Assembly (NCBI GenBank): GCA_017474045.1
Contig: JAFUHX010000015.1
Location: forward strand, 25,289-89,288
Length of the DNA: 64,000 bases
From: Clostridia bacterium
Lineage (GTDB): Bacteria; Bacillota; Clostridia; Oscillospirales; Acutalibacteraceae
Direction: 5' to 3'
The notes beneath the pieces were generated by a model, which worked only from the letters and a program-made list of their open reading frames with translations, searched no databases and was not told the DNA's origin. Position 1 is the stretch's first letter, and each line of letters starts with the position of its first letter. Of the stretch, positions 52,013 to 61,689 are shown piece after piece. The translations under genes were made by a program, and so were the position numbers.

Positions 52013-52441
52013 ATGGTTTGTACCTTCTTTGGTCACAAGGACACACCAAAAGAAATAGAGCCGACCCTGCGGTCGACTCTGATAGATTTGATTGAGAATA
52101 AAAATGTAACTGTGTTTTATGTAGGCAACAACGGCAACTTTGATACAATGGTTCGCCGACAGCTTGAAGATTTATCTCAAACTTATCCTATAACATATAA
52201 CATAGTTTTAGCCTATCTCCCAACCGAGAAAAATAAGTACGATAACTTAACAAACACAATTTACCCCGAAGGCCTTGAAACCGTACCAAAACGCTTCGCA
52301 ATCTCCCAGCGTAACAAATGGATGATTCAGCAGTCAAATGTTGTCGTTACCTACGTCACCCACACTTGCGGCGGTGCTGCTCAGTTTAAAGAAATGGCGG
52401 AGAGGTTGAATAAACATGTAGTAGAATTAAGATACTACTAA
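52013..52441 (+). CDS. SLOG-domain protein
   Basis: 142 aa. Begins CTFFGHKDTPKEI, a Rossmann-like first strand and nucleotide loop, with VFYVGNNGNFDTMVRRQL and a C-terminal HTCGGAAQFKEMAER; this is the pattern of the YpsA/SLOG superfamily. Such proteins are proposed to bind nucleotide-derived signals. It is the second SLOG protein of the window. The following 160 bp up to the hamB stop hold nothing I recognise. Confidence 0.8.
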   Translation: MVCTFFGHKDTPKEIEPTLRSTLIDLIENKNVTVFYVGNNGNFDTMVRRQLEDLSQTYPITYNIVLAYLPTEKNKYDNLTNTIYPEGLETVPKRFAISQRNKWMIQQSNVVVTYVTHTCGGAAQFKEMAERLNKHVVELRYY

Positions 52442-52603
52442 TGAGTTTCAAGAACAAAAGATGTTACGTTTAGTTTAAATGATAATACACTATGCTTAAT
52501 GTTAATAAATATAATATCCTAATAAGAGTTATCTGGATTGCAAACTATCTTTAAGATTTTTTACAAAATCATCAACAATTAGTTGATATTTAAAACAGAT
52601 TAA

Positions 52604-54652
52604 TTATATTAAATATTTACGCCTTAAATCTATAAAAAAACTTCTGTTCTTGCTATGACTGTTTGCTAAATAATTTATTGCTCGTATAACATCTGTGGTA
52701 GAATACCGGATATTCAGTTGGTCGACTATTTCATCTAAAATCTCTGTATTTAGACTTTTTAAAGAGCTAGTCATTCCATAATCCTTCATAGCACTTATTA
52801 CAAGCCTTTGATTTTCTGATAAATTATCTATATCTAGATTGCCATAAGTTTTAGTATAATATCTGCTCTTACATGCCTCTAAAGACTCAATAACGTTTTT
52901 CCCAAATACCCAATCACGTTTTTGTTCATAAAGTTCTAAGCCGATATTAACAATAGGCATTATGTAATATTCAAGCGTAGAGTAAATAAATTGCATATAA
53001 GCATTAATGATTGATGTATTACTCCACTTAAAATCAGTTTTATATTTAAAAAAAGCAATTCTATCGTTATAATCATTTAAAAAGTTTTTTTGGCCGTTTT
53101 TAAAATAATTAAACTGCAAATATCCTTGCATTAACACCGCATCTGTTTTGGGAACACCTGAATATTCCCTAGAAAACGCTTTGCTAGCCATAAAAGGCAA
53201 GTTTGTAAAGTTAGGAAAGTTCCTATCTTCTTTTAATACATCTAATATTTTTCCAAGCTTATTTAATGAAATCTTATGACTTTTTATTACTTCTTGGCAA
53301 AAATCAAAATTGATATCATAAGATTCTGAAAAACTAGTTATTTTATCTGTGTTTTTACTATCTTCAATCTCTGATAATTCTTCTTCATCGGAAATAGCTA
53401 ATGAAATAATAATCTCATCTTCTACAACATTTTCTATTTTACTAGTCGAAAAAATATGTCCTATTGGATACTTGCCTAATCTTCCAGCTCTTCCCACTGT
53501 GTTTTTTAATAATAAAGTATCAATCGAATTTGTTGAATCAGGATGAATAAAAAGATTTTTAGTAGATGTATTTATCCCTTCTGAAATTGAGTTGGTTCCA
53601 AACAAAATATTATAGCATTCATTTTCATTAAATAAATTAATCATTCTGTTTTGAACATACTTTGGCATTTGGCCGTGATGGGTTAAAATTTTTGCCTTTA
53701 AAAGTTTAACTACACTCCAATCAGGATGTATATCCGTTTCTAGTTGCCTAACAAAATCTGTGATTTCCTCAGAGGTCAAAAGGGAACTTATTTCTTCATA
53801 TGTATCATTTATTTGATTTGGCGTCCTGCAAAACAGTAGAGTTTTTTCATCTAACCCTTTGGTTAATAGCGTTGAGAAAAAATTGTCTTTTTCTAAAATT
53901 GAATAGTTTTTTTCAACGGCATTAAAACTAGAATTAAAAATATGAAAACCATACTTTTCAAACCCTTGTAATGTTGCTTTGGGTGTCAGAAGAAAAACTT
54001 TTTTTGAATTGTTTGCTAAACTATCTAAAAAGGTTTCGGATAACTTATACGCTCTTTGGTTATTAACAACTGATTCTTGAAGCTTATACGCCTCATCAAT
54101 AACAAATAAATCTATTGTTCCTATAATGGAAAAATCTATTTCCAAAAACTTTTCCTGAGTACCTATAAAAAACAAATTTTCATCTATTTTTTGCTTTTCC
54201 TTTAGTCTATCAATCTGAGAACACTTGTCAAAAATAACATATTGTGAAAAGTTGGGGTTTTCTTTAAAACTTCTTTCCAATTCATACGCAAGCGCATTTG
54301 TTGGAACGATATAAACAATATTTCTAGGTTTTTTTTGAAATATATATTCCTTAACTAGTAATGTTTTTCCGAATGATGTTGGCGCAGAAATTATAACCCT
54401 TTCTTTTTCATATAAACACGCCAAGGCCCTATACTGAGGTGGAGAAAAATATAATTCATCATTTATGTGTTCAATTTTTCTTGAAAAATTTTTGTTAATC
54501 ATTATCGACTCATAAAGATTCATATCAAAGTCATCGGTTTTAAAATATGGAGTAAGATCGTACATTCCTAATTCCATATTCGATACTTCTTTGCCTTGGT
54601 CTAATTCTTCTAATATTTTTTTGCGCTTATTATTAAATCCGATTTCACTCAT
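52604..54652 (-). CDS. hamB: Hachiman helicase HamB
   Basis: 682 aa. SF2 helicase: motif I ISAPTSFGKTLL (K96), motif II VIDEAYKLQ (D186, E187) and motif VI VGRAGRLG (about 395), followed by a large C-terminal region. In the Hachiman defence system HamB senses DNA changes and licenses HamA nuclease. The start overlaps the hamA stop (ATGA at 54652-54649), which supports a two-gene operon. Its sequence is close to known HamB length and pattern. Confidence 0.8.
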   Translation of the reverse strand: MSEIGFNNKRKKILEELDQGKEVSNMELGMYDLTPYFKTDDFDMNLYESIMINKNFSRKIEHINDELYFSPPQYRALACLYEKERVIISAPTSFGKTLLVKEYIFQKKPRNIVYIVPTNALAYELERSFKENPNFSQYVIFDKCSQIDRLKEKQKIDENLFFIGTQEKFLEIDFSIIGTIDLFVIDEAYKLQESVVNNQRAYKLSETFLDSLANNSKKVFLLTPKATLQGFEKYGFHIFNSSFNAVEKNYSILEKDNFFSTLLTKGLDEKTLLFCRTPNQINDTYEEISSLLTSEEITDFVRQLETDIHPDWSVVKLLKAKILTHHGQMPKYVQNRMINLFNENECYNILFGTNSISEGINTSTKNLFIHPDSTNSIDTLLLKNTVGRAGRLGKYPIGHIFSTSKIENVVEDEIIISLAISDEEELSEIEDSKNTDKITSFSESYDINFDFCQEVIKSHKISLNKLGKILDVLKEDRNFPNFTNLPFMASKAFSREYSGVPKTDAVLMQGYLQFNYFKNGQKNFLNDYNDRIAFFKYKTDFKWSNTSIINAYMQFIYSTLEYYIMPIVNIGLELYEQKRDWVFGKNVIESLEACKSRYYTKTYGNLDIDNLSENQRLVISAMKDYGMTSSLKSLNTEILDEIVDQLNIRYSTTDVIRAINYLANSHSKNRSFFIDLRRKYLI

Positions 54653-55536
54653 ATTTTATCACCCAACTCATACAATTTGGAACGAGAGGTTTCTATAATT
54701 TTGGCAATAAGCCACTTCTTGCTTTTTATAGGTAAGTGCACCATAAAAATTTCAAACTTACCTTTTATATCCTTAACATTTAATGATTTTTTTATGTTTT
54801 CCGTTAAGGCTTGCGTAGATATTTTATAAACATCATAAAAATTATCATTACTATACTTACTAATGTCAGTTTCTGAATGTAGAACAAATCCTGCAAAGAT
54901 AATTTTTTGGTTTATAAATTGGTCAACAGTAAGCTCGTCATAACCATCCGAACCCAAATTTTTAATAATAATTCTGCATGTTTCAATACAATTTTCTGCC
55001 GCACTTTGAAGATTTTCTAATTTATTTTTAATACTTTTTTTCGTAAAATCTTCAATTATTTTGTTAATGCCAGAATATAAATCGCTGTAAAATTTAGCTT
55101 CACCTAAAACAATAATATTATTTTCTATGTCGTACATACACGCGTCAACGCCCGTATGAGAATCGTTCAGAGTATCAGTTACATCAATTATACCTTTTGC
55201 TAATTGATAATCGTATAAATCTCTAAAAACTAAACCGAGTATTCCTTCGGCAAGGAAAGAGTAAAACGAAACATTTGAAGCCATACTTTTATCAATAAAA
55301 TCATCTAAATTTATGGTGGTTTTTGTTTTGGGAGCAAATCTTCTGTATATATTCCTTTTTTTAAAAGTGTCTAAGTTGTCTTCTGCAAACATATGTTTCA
55401 AATTTTCATCATCAAAGACAATATCGGGTAATGCTTTTTCAATTTCGCCAGGAGCAAAAATAATATTTTTAATTCCAATCGAACCAAAAGTTGTTTTTAG
55501 TTCAACTTTTGGAATCTTATACTGATATTCAAACAT
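54649..55536 (-). CDS. hamA: Hachiman nuclease HamA (DUF1837-like)
   Basis: 295 aa. Nuclease-fold residues: E97 in SFLAEGIL, D131 in SHTGVDACM, E146 and K148 in VLGEAKFY, a PD-(D/E)xK-type arrangement as in HamA. It lies upstream of the helicase with overlapping start. Together they form Hachiman, an anti-phage system in which HamA degrades DNA on activation. Family known for phage defence; the identification is from domain pattern and gene order. Confidence 0.78.
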   Translation of the reverse strand: MFEYQYKIPKVELKTTFGSIGIKNIIFAPGEIEKALPDIVFDDENLKHMFAEDNLDTFKKRNIYRRFAPKTKTTINLDDFIDKSMASNVSFYSFLAEGILGLVFRDLYDYQLAKGIIDVTDTLNDSHTGVDACMYDIENNIIVLGEAKFYSDLYSGINKIIEDFTKKSIKNKLENLQSAAENCIETCRIIIKNLGSDGYDELTVDQFINQKIIFAGFVLHSETDISKYSNDNFYDVYKISTQALTENIKKSLNVKDIKGKFEIFMVHLPIKSKKWLIAKIIETSRSKLYELGDKI

Positions 55537-55553
55537 ATATTCACTCCTTTAAT

Positions 55554-55967
55554 TTATATTAGCACCCCATCACAATGGTCAACCTCGTGCTGAATTATCT
55601 GTGCGGGAAAGCCCGTAAAGGTTTTGATACGAGTCTGCATTTCAGATGTTTGCCATTGTACTTTTATACTCTTATAGCGCTTACACTTACGAGGTCCGCC
55701 GAGCAGAGAAAGACAACCTTCTTCTGTTTCGTACGGTTCTGATTTTTTGATAATCTCAGGGTTGAACATCACCATATATGTACCCATATTATCAAAGGCA
55801 ATAATGCGTTTGCATACGCCTATCATATTTGCAGCCATACCAACACAGCCATCCTTATGGGCAATGAGCGTATCAAGTAAGTCTTCTGCAACTTGTAAAT
55901 CTTCTTTTGTTGCGACTTCCGATTTCAGACTGAGGAAAATCGGGTCGTGAATAAGTTCTTTAATCAT
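55554..55967 (-). CDS. def: peptide deformylase (short type)
   Basis: 137 aa from ATG 55967 (AAAGGTAAGTG upstream); the frame is open further upstream but without a ribosome site. Motif 2 EEGCLS (Cys85) and motif 3 HEVDH (H127, H131; catalytic E128) provide the metal site. Motif 1 is GCVGMAANMIG, where the usual G-x-G-L-A-A-x-Q has Met in place of Gln. It removes the formyl group from nascent proteins. Its place between hamA and hsdR is odd for a housekeeping enzyme, and it could be an extra copy acquired with the island. Confidence 0.82.
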   Translation of the reverse strand: MIKELIHDPIFLSLKSEVATKEDLQVAEDLLDTLIAHKDGCVGMAANMIGVCKRIIAFDNMGTYMVMFNPEIIKKSEPYETEEGCLSLLGGPRKCKRYKSIKVQWQTSEMQTRIKTFTGFPAQIIQHEVDHCDGVLI

Positions 55968-56059
55968 ATGATCACTTACCTTTAATAACAGGAATATACA
56001 CCTTCTGCAATGGAACGATCCGTTGTATAAATTCAACCAATAATTCCGTCGTCCATAAA

Positions 56060-59000
56060 TTATACTTCCATATTATCCGTCCAGAGCTCACACTGAGTCA
56101 TAACAGTCTGAACTGCATCATCCATACCCTCTGGTGGATACTTGTATTTCTTTAACAGTCGTTTAACCATTTTTCTCATACCGGCACGTGCAGTCTCTTT
56201 TTTCTGCCAGTCAATAGTACGATTTTTACGAAGCGTTTCCGTAAGTTCTCTTGTTATAGCAATCAAATCTTCATTTGTATAGAAATCCTTTACTGCTTCG
56301 GGCTTGGTAAGCGCATCATAAAAGGCTAATTCCACAGTTGTTAGTCCGAGCTTTTCGCCTTCCTTATGAAGATTAGCAATTTCTTGAGCTGCTTCAAGAA
56401 GCTCCTTTATTACTTCTTCATTGGTAATAAGCCCATTATAATAAGCATTCATCAGTTTTGCAATTTTTTCAGAGAACTTTTCAGATTTAACGACATTAGT
56501 TCTTTTGTAAAGTGATATCTGTTCTGCCATTAACTTTCTCAATATTTCAACAGCAATATTCTTTTCTTTCATCTTGGAGATTTCTTCCAAGATGTTGGGG
56601 TCAAACAATGAGAAGTTTTCACCTACTGTTTTACTGTCAAAAAGGTTAATAACACCTTCGCTCTGAATACTTGCTTTCAGCAGTTCATTGATTTGTGCAT
56701 TGATTTCTTTAAGTGACAGCGGTCTTCCGTTGGTACCACCGTATATAAGCTTTATAACACCTGAACGGACAGCTTCAAAATATGCCTGCTCACGACGTTC
56801 TTTATCAGTTGTCATACTGGAACAAAGTGACATTGCCTGTCTCATAAGCAATGCTTCTTTAAGATACATATCTTTTCTTTCGGGGACTTTTACATCAAGT
56901 ACAAAGTTGACACCGTTCTTGATTGCTTGTGCCATTTCAAGAGCAGAACCATTGATAAATCCACTGTAATCAAATCCGTGGAACAAGTCGCGGCACACCT
57001 GCAGTTTTTCCTGAAATTTAGGATACGCAGTTTTTGCAATATCCATATCACCGTATCTTGAACGGTCACGGGCGGTGTATTCATTCATTGCAGCTTTAAG
57101 AGCAGAAGCAATACCAACATAGTCAACAACAAGACCGCCTTCCTTGTCCTTAAATACTCGGTTTACTCGTGCGATAGCCTGCATAAGATTGTAACCATGC
57201 ATTGGCTTATAGACATACATTGTTGCCATAGACGGAACATCAAAGCCTGTGAGCCACATATCAACAACAATAGCAATTTTCATTGAATCGTTGTTATCCT
57301 TGAACTTACGTGCAAGTTCTTCTTTATGGTGCTTTGTTCCGATAATTTCTTTCCAGTCTTCCGGATCATTGTTGCCGCTTGTCATAACAACGCCGACTTT
57401 TTCTTTCCAGTCGGGTCTAACTTCCATAAGACGGCGGTATATCTTCATAGCAATCGGTCTGGAATATGCAACTATCATAGCCTTACCTGTCAGAAGATTT
57501 GCTCTGCCGTTTTCATAGTGTTTGACAATATCATCTACAAGCGATTCAATGGTAGAATCTGCGCCGAGAACACTTTCCATCTGACCGAGCATCTTTTTGC
57601 TCTTTTCAATGGTTACAGCATCAGCTTGCTGCTCTAAAACATCATAAGTTGAGTCGATAAGTTTCAGTGTGTTTTCATCCAACTTAAGATGTATAACACG
57701 GCTTTCATAGTATACGGGACGGGTTGCGCCATCTTCAACAGCCTGAGTCATATCGTAAATATCAATATATTCACCGAACACTTCACGGGTATTACGGTCT
57801 TTTGAAGATACAGGCGTTCCTGTAAAACCGATGAATGTTGCATTTGGAAGTGAATCACGAATAATACGGGCATTACCTACAACAATTCTTGCCTCGGCTT
57901 CGCCCTGCTCATTTTCAGTCATTACAACACGCTCATCCATGCCATATTGTCCACGGTGAGCTTCATCTGCCATAACAACAATATTTCTGCGTGTAGAAAG
58001 TGGCTCTTCACTTTCCTCAAATTTGAACATCGTTGTAAATATGATACCGTTAGCCTGTCTGCCTGCAAGAAGTTCTTTCAAATGCACTTTGCTTTCTGCC
58101 TGAACCGGAGTCTGTCTGAGGAAGTCAGCACACTTTGAAAATTGAGAATACAATTGATCATCAAGGTCAATTCTGTCGGTCATAACAACAATGGTCGGAC
58201 TGTCTAAAGCCTCCTGTAAAAGGTGAGCATAGAATACCATTGAAAGTGATTTACCGCTTCCCTGAGTATGCCAGAACACGCCGCCTTTGCCGTCTGTGGC
58301 AGTTGCAATTTTTGCTCTTTCAACAGCTTTTTTGACAGCGAAATACTGATGATACCCTGCAAGAATCTTTATAGGATTCTGAGCATCACCTGAAAAGAGA
58401 ATAAAGTTTTTAATAATATCAAGAAGTCGTTCTCTTTGGAACATACCTTCATAAAATGTTTCAAAATCAGCTAAAGTTACAGTTTCAATACCGTCTTTTG
58501 ATTTCCAATCCATAAACCGATCAAGACCTGAAGTGATTGTACCTGCCTTATTGGCAGTCAGATCACTTATTACACAGATTGCATTGTAAATGAACATTGA
58601 CGGAATGTCCTGCATATAGTTGCGTATCTGATTGTAAGCATTTTCAGCACCGACTTCGTCTTTGGAAGGACTCTTTAGTTCCATTAAAACAAGCGGAAGT
58701 CCATTGATAAAAAGAATTATATCAGGACGGCGGTTGTTACCGTTTTCGATATATGTATATTGGTTAACTGCATAGAAGGTATTGTTATCAGCTTTGCTGT
58801 AATCCATCAGATAAACAATAGAAGAGCATTCTTCACCCTTGAAGAAATATTTAACCTCGACACCATTTTGCAAATAGCTCATAAAGGTCTTATTCTTCTG
58901 AACAAAACTTCCGCTTTCAAAGTTTTTGAGCTTGTATATTGCTTCATTGATTGCTTCAATGGGCAGTTTTTTATTGATGCGAACAAGGCTGTCAAGAAGA

Positions 59001-59125
59001 GCAGATTCTATAAGAGGACTTGAAAAATCCTCTCTGTTCATATCCGGTGCATAGATATGGGTATAGCCCATCTTTTCTAATAACTCTATGACAGCTTGTT
59101 CAAACATATCTTCTGTAAAATGCAT
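56060..59125 (-). CDS. hsdR: type I restriction enzyme subunit R
   Basis: 1021 aa. Nuclease motif RRPDIILFINGLPLVLMELK (D135, E149, K151), helicase motif I HTQGSGKS (about 285-292), motif II ADEAHRG (about 386), then further SF2 motifs and a helical C-terminus that joins the complex. It translocates DNA and cuts at random distance from unmethylated sites. It lies downstream of the other hsd genes; the FRG gene, hsdS, a small ORF and hsdM precede it in the operon. Promoter region not seen; transcription from the 63.4 kb side. Confidence 0.95.
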   Translation of the reverse strand: MHFTEDMFEQAVIELLEKMGYTHIYAPDMNREDFSSPLIESALLDSLVRINKKLPIEAINEAIYKLKNFESGSFVQKNKTFMSYLQNGVEVKYFFKGEECSSIVYLMDYSKADNNTFYAVNQYTYIENGNNRRPDIILFINGLPLVLMELKSPSKDEVGAENAYNQIRNYMQDIPSMFIYNAICVISDLTANKAGTITSGLDRFMDWKSKDGIETVTLADFETFYEGMFQRERLLDIIKNFILFSGDAQNPIKILAGYHQYFAVKKAVERAKIATATDGKGGVFWHTQGSGKSLSMVFYAHLLQEALDSPTIVVMTDRIDLDDQLYSQFSKCADFLRQTPVQAESKVHLKELLAGRQANGIIFTTMFKFEESEEPLSTRRNIVVMADEAHRGQYGMDERVVMTENEQGEAEARIVVGNARIIRDSLPNATFIGFTGTPVSSKDRNTREVFGEYIDIYDMTQAVEDGATRPVYYESRVIHLKLDENTLKLIDSTYDVLEQQADAVTIEKSKKMLGQMESVLGADSTIESLVDDIVKHYENGRANLLTGKAMIVAYSRPIAMKIYRRLMEVRPDWKEKVGVVMTSGNNDPEDWKEIIGTKHHKEELARKFKDNNDSMKIAIVVDMWLTGFDVPSMATMYVYKPMHGYNLMQAIARVNRVFKDKEGGLVVDYVGIASALKAAMNEYTARDRSRYGDMDIAKTAYPKFQEKLQVCRDLFHGFDYSGFINGSALEMAQAIKNGVNFVLDVKVPERKDMYLKEALLMRQAMSLCSSMTTDKERREQAYFEAVRSGVIKLIYGGTNGRPLSLKEINAQINELLKASIQSEGVINLFDSKTVGENFSLFDPNILEEISKMKEKNIAVEILRKLMAEQISLYKRTNVVKSEKFSEKIAKLMNAYYNGLITNEEVIKELLEAAQEIANLHKEGEKLGLTTVELAFYDALTKPEAVKDFYTNEDLIAITRELTETLRKNRTIDWQKKETARAGMRKMVKRLLKKYKYPPEGMDDAVQTVMTQCELWTDNMEV

Positions 59126-59141
59126 AACGATGCCTCCCCCC

Positions 59142-60091
59142 TTATTTCTTCTTAAACAAGGTACTTTTTTCGCTACGTTTATCCTTTACTTTTCTTTCCA
59201 CAGCTTCACATACACTTGGCAAATCCGGCATGATTCGGAATGCATTAATTCCTATCGTATCAAGATATGTAAGCAAATCATTGCGCAAATCCTTTTTAAT
59301 CTTTATAAGTCTTGTGTTGCTTTCAATTACATGTAGATGCTTTTTTTCATCAAGAGTATACGGGAACATAAATAAACCTTGTTGCATAACCAAACGTTGA
59401 TTGGACTGATTTGGATCAATAAACAACATAGCGCCTTGAGCGACTTTATTTTTATTATCGCTTGTAAAAACATCCACATCATTGATGTCTGTATGTATAG
59501 CTATGGACTTAAAGAAAGCCGAAATCATCTTTTCTGGGCTATCAAATATTAAACCACTAATGTTCTGTCCTGAAAACATTGCCTCAACAGTTTTGATTAA
59601 AACCATACTCCGCTGTGCCATCGAGTTAATTTCAAATAATGGACCATCATTAAAATACGGGATGTGCTGTATCATAATATTGTTTTCGATGGAGGCATAA
59701 CGAATATAGTAATAGTCTCTGTCATCCGGATTTTTATAATTACCGGTCGATTTGGGTGAAAACAGGGCAAAATATAGTGCAACGAAGGGATTGTATGTAA
59801 AGTCTAACAATCTTGTTGGAAGACCAAAATGTTGAGCATACGACATGAAATCAACAGGATTACTTGCGTTTATATATTGTGCGCCGTAACGTTCAAATTC
59901 GAAGAGTAGTGTATCTTCTACATCTGACATATTTCTTCTAATGACGGTCGGTAGTAAATGCTCCTGAATATTGTAACCTCCGGTAGTAAATGCTCCTGAA
60001 TATTGTAACCTCGGAATACCCATTGCCCAGAAATGGCAAGTTCCGTAAGGCGATCGATTAAATGATCTTTATTCGTAAAAACTTCTGCCAT
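59142..60091 (-). pseudogene. FRG-domain protein disrupted by a 32-bp tandem duplication
   Basis: Start at ATG 60091, 16 bp before the hsdR start region. The protein begins MAEVFTNKDHLI, with FRG segment WVFRG then, after the duplication, YGAQYINASNPVDFMSYAQHFGLPTRLLDFTYNPFVALYFAL in another frame. The 32-bp unit at 59949-59980 is repeated exactly at 59981-60012. Its removal leaves 918 bp, 306 codons, in one open frame to 59142, giving a 305-residue FRG protein. FRG domains occur in abortive-infection genes in type I restriction operons. The duplication introduces a frameshift and a stop at 59918. Confidence 0.85.
59949..60012. repeat. exact 32-bp tandem duplication inside the FRG gene
   Basis: Copies at 59949-59980 and 59981-60012 are identical. 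One copy, in frame, encodes part of the FRG motif (GYNIQEHLLP). Thirty-two is not a multiple of three, so gain or loss of one unit switches the gene between off and on. Confidence 0.95.
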
Positions 60092-60131
60092 AACAATTCT
60101 CTCTTTCTCTGCTAAACGATAATTTAGCGGC

Positions 60132-61259
60132 TTAAAAGTTGATGTTAGATACATCAATTTCGCCAGACATCAACTTAGGAAGCAACGCATCCCTAACTTG
60201 TGCCAACGCCTCATTTTGCTGCTGGTTGTGTTGTATAGTAGTCAATAGCGTTTTTGCCTTCTCCGAGAAATCTGCAAATTCTGCACGATTAAACGGGAAT
60301 TCAAACTTCGCAAGGTCATTCATGACGATATATGGTATCGATGAACCGTGTGTTCCACCAGCAATTTTGGTGTGAAGTTCAATCTTCAATATAGCAAACA
60401 AACCGAAGATAAAATCAGCAGGCATCGCCTCTTTCAGTGTGCAAGCATATGTTCTTTGGTATAAGTCGAATTTGCCATTATAAAAAAGCGTTCGGCCTGT
60501 ATATGATCCATTACCAGAAATAATGATTGCTGGGCCATCGTAGACGTAGCTGTTGATCCGCAGCGGTTTTTCGCCGCAGGTAAAGAACACATATTGACCG
60601 TTTTCGTCAAATTGATTTGCGTTTTTCTTTCCTGTGAAGATGTGACACCACTCATCCAATGTGACTGAATGGCACTCTGAAGTAGATGACTTGATCGTAC
60701 CGCGATATAGGGCTTCTAGTTGCTGCTGTAAATTATCGTTTATCTTTTGATTATTATCGATTTTCTGATCCAACAAATGTAAGACCTTGGCTATGCGTTG
60801 TTGTTCCTCTAATTCTGGAATAAGAAATGAGTATTCGCGCATTTGTTTTAGTGATACGTTTTTTATTGTTGTACCTGTGGCAACCGAGTTAATATATTGC
60901 TGAAAACAAGGTGATGAAGCCACATAACGCATAAACTGTACATCGCAGTCGGAGGACACATTGAAATAACACGCACTTTTGCCAAGTATAACCTTTTCGC
61001 CGTTGTAAACAGCAACATTTCCTAATGTGCCGTTGATGGAAACTAAAACCGTTCTATCGGTTAGTTCTTTTTTGTGTTTTTCATATTCACTCAACCCAAC
61101 ACGTTTAGTATCGGGTTTTATTACGATTCTACCGTTATGTAAATTGTTTCCGTTAATAAAAGCGTATTCACCATTTTCATCATATTTAGGTGTACCATGC
61201 AACCCATCACCTAATATCGTTGAACATTCGGCTATTGTTGTCATTTTCCAATCTCGCAT
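60132..61259 (-). CDS. hsdS: type I restriction specificity subunit S
   Basis: 375 aa from ATG 61259 (AGGATGT 8 nt upstream; an ATG three codons earlier lies on the ribosome site). Two target-recognition domains (about 1-150 and 190-330) separated by the conserved helix ELEEQQRIAKVLHLLDQKI and a similar C-terminal helix QNEALAQVRDALLPKLMSGEI. The subunit recognises the bipartite target and links HsdM and HsdR. The target sequence cannot be read. The gene order is hsdM, small ORF, hsdS, FRG, hsdR. Confidence 0.93.
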   Translation of the reverse strand: MRDWKMTTIAECSTILGDGLHGTPKYDENGEYAFINGNNLHNGRIVIKPDTKRVGLSEYEKHKKELTDRTVLVSINGTLGNVAVYNGEKVILGKSACYFNVSSDCDVQFMRYVASSPCFQQYINSVATGTTIKNVSLKQMREYSFLIPELEEQQRIAKVLHLLDQKIDNNQKINDNLQQQLEALYRGTIKSSTSECHSVTLDEWCHIFTGKKNANQFDENGQYVFFTCGEKPLRINSYVYDGPAIIISGNGSYTGRTLFYNGKFDLYQRTYACTLKEAMPADFIFGLFAILKIELHTKIAGGTHGSSIPYIVMNDLAKFEFPFNRAEFADFSEKAKTLLTTIQHNQQQNEALAQVRDALLPKLMSGEIDVSNINF

Positions 61260-61335
61260 ATGTAACATCCTATTCTATTTTTCTATAAAAATAAATTTTA
61301 ATTTTTTACCTTCTATGAAGTAGTGATTAGAAGTG

Positions 61336-61689
61336 TCATTCAATACCAAGAAGTTTGTTAAATGCATATGAAGTGAGTTCTCGTTTGAGAGCGATTATTG
61401 GAATTTGATTATTGATATAAGATAATTCGTTTTTTAGTTGATCGCTGTCTTTTTTAGGGGGATTAGGTACAACCGTCATTCCATTTTGGTATACTTCAGC
61501 AAGCCAGTTTAAATCATCGCCATATTTTCCTACCATAGTTGATATTTGATTTTTTGCTTTTGTTTCATCAAAAGGAAATCCATTTATAATTTCTGAATTA
61601 TCACAAATATCTTTAAAATAGTCCAAATATTCCTTTGTTGATTTTACTTCTTCAAACTTCTTATATAATTCTTGAATGTTATATTTCAT
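61336..61689 (-). CDS. small protein between hsdM and hsdS
   Basis: 117 aa from ATG 61689, which overlaps the end of hsdM by 11 nt. Charged, helical (IQELYKKFEEVKSTKEYLDY) with a C-terminal ALKRELTSYAFNKLLGIE. No domain recognised. Overlap with hsdM suggests translational coupling. Its presence in the operon is unusual and may point to a regulator of the restriction complex. Confidence 0.6.
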   Translation of the reverse strand: MKYNIQELYKKFEEVKSTKEYLDYFKDICDNSEIINGFPFDETKAKNQISTMVGKYGDDLNWLAEVYQNGMTVVPNPPKKDSDQLKNELSYINNQIPIIALKRELTSYAFNKLLGIE

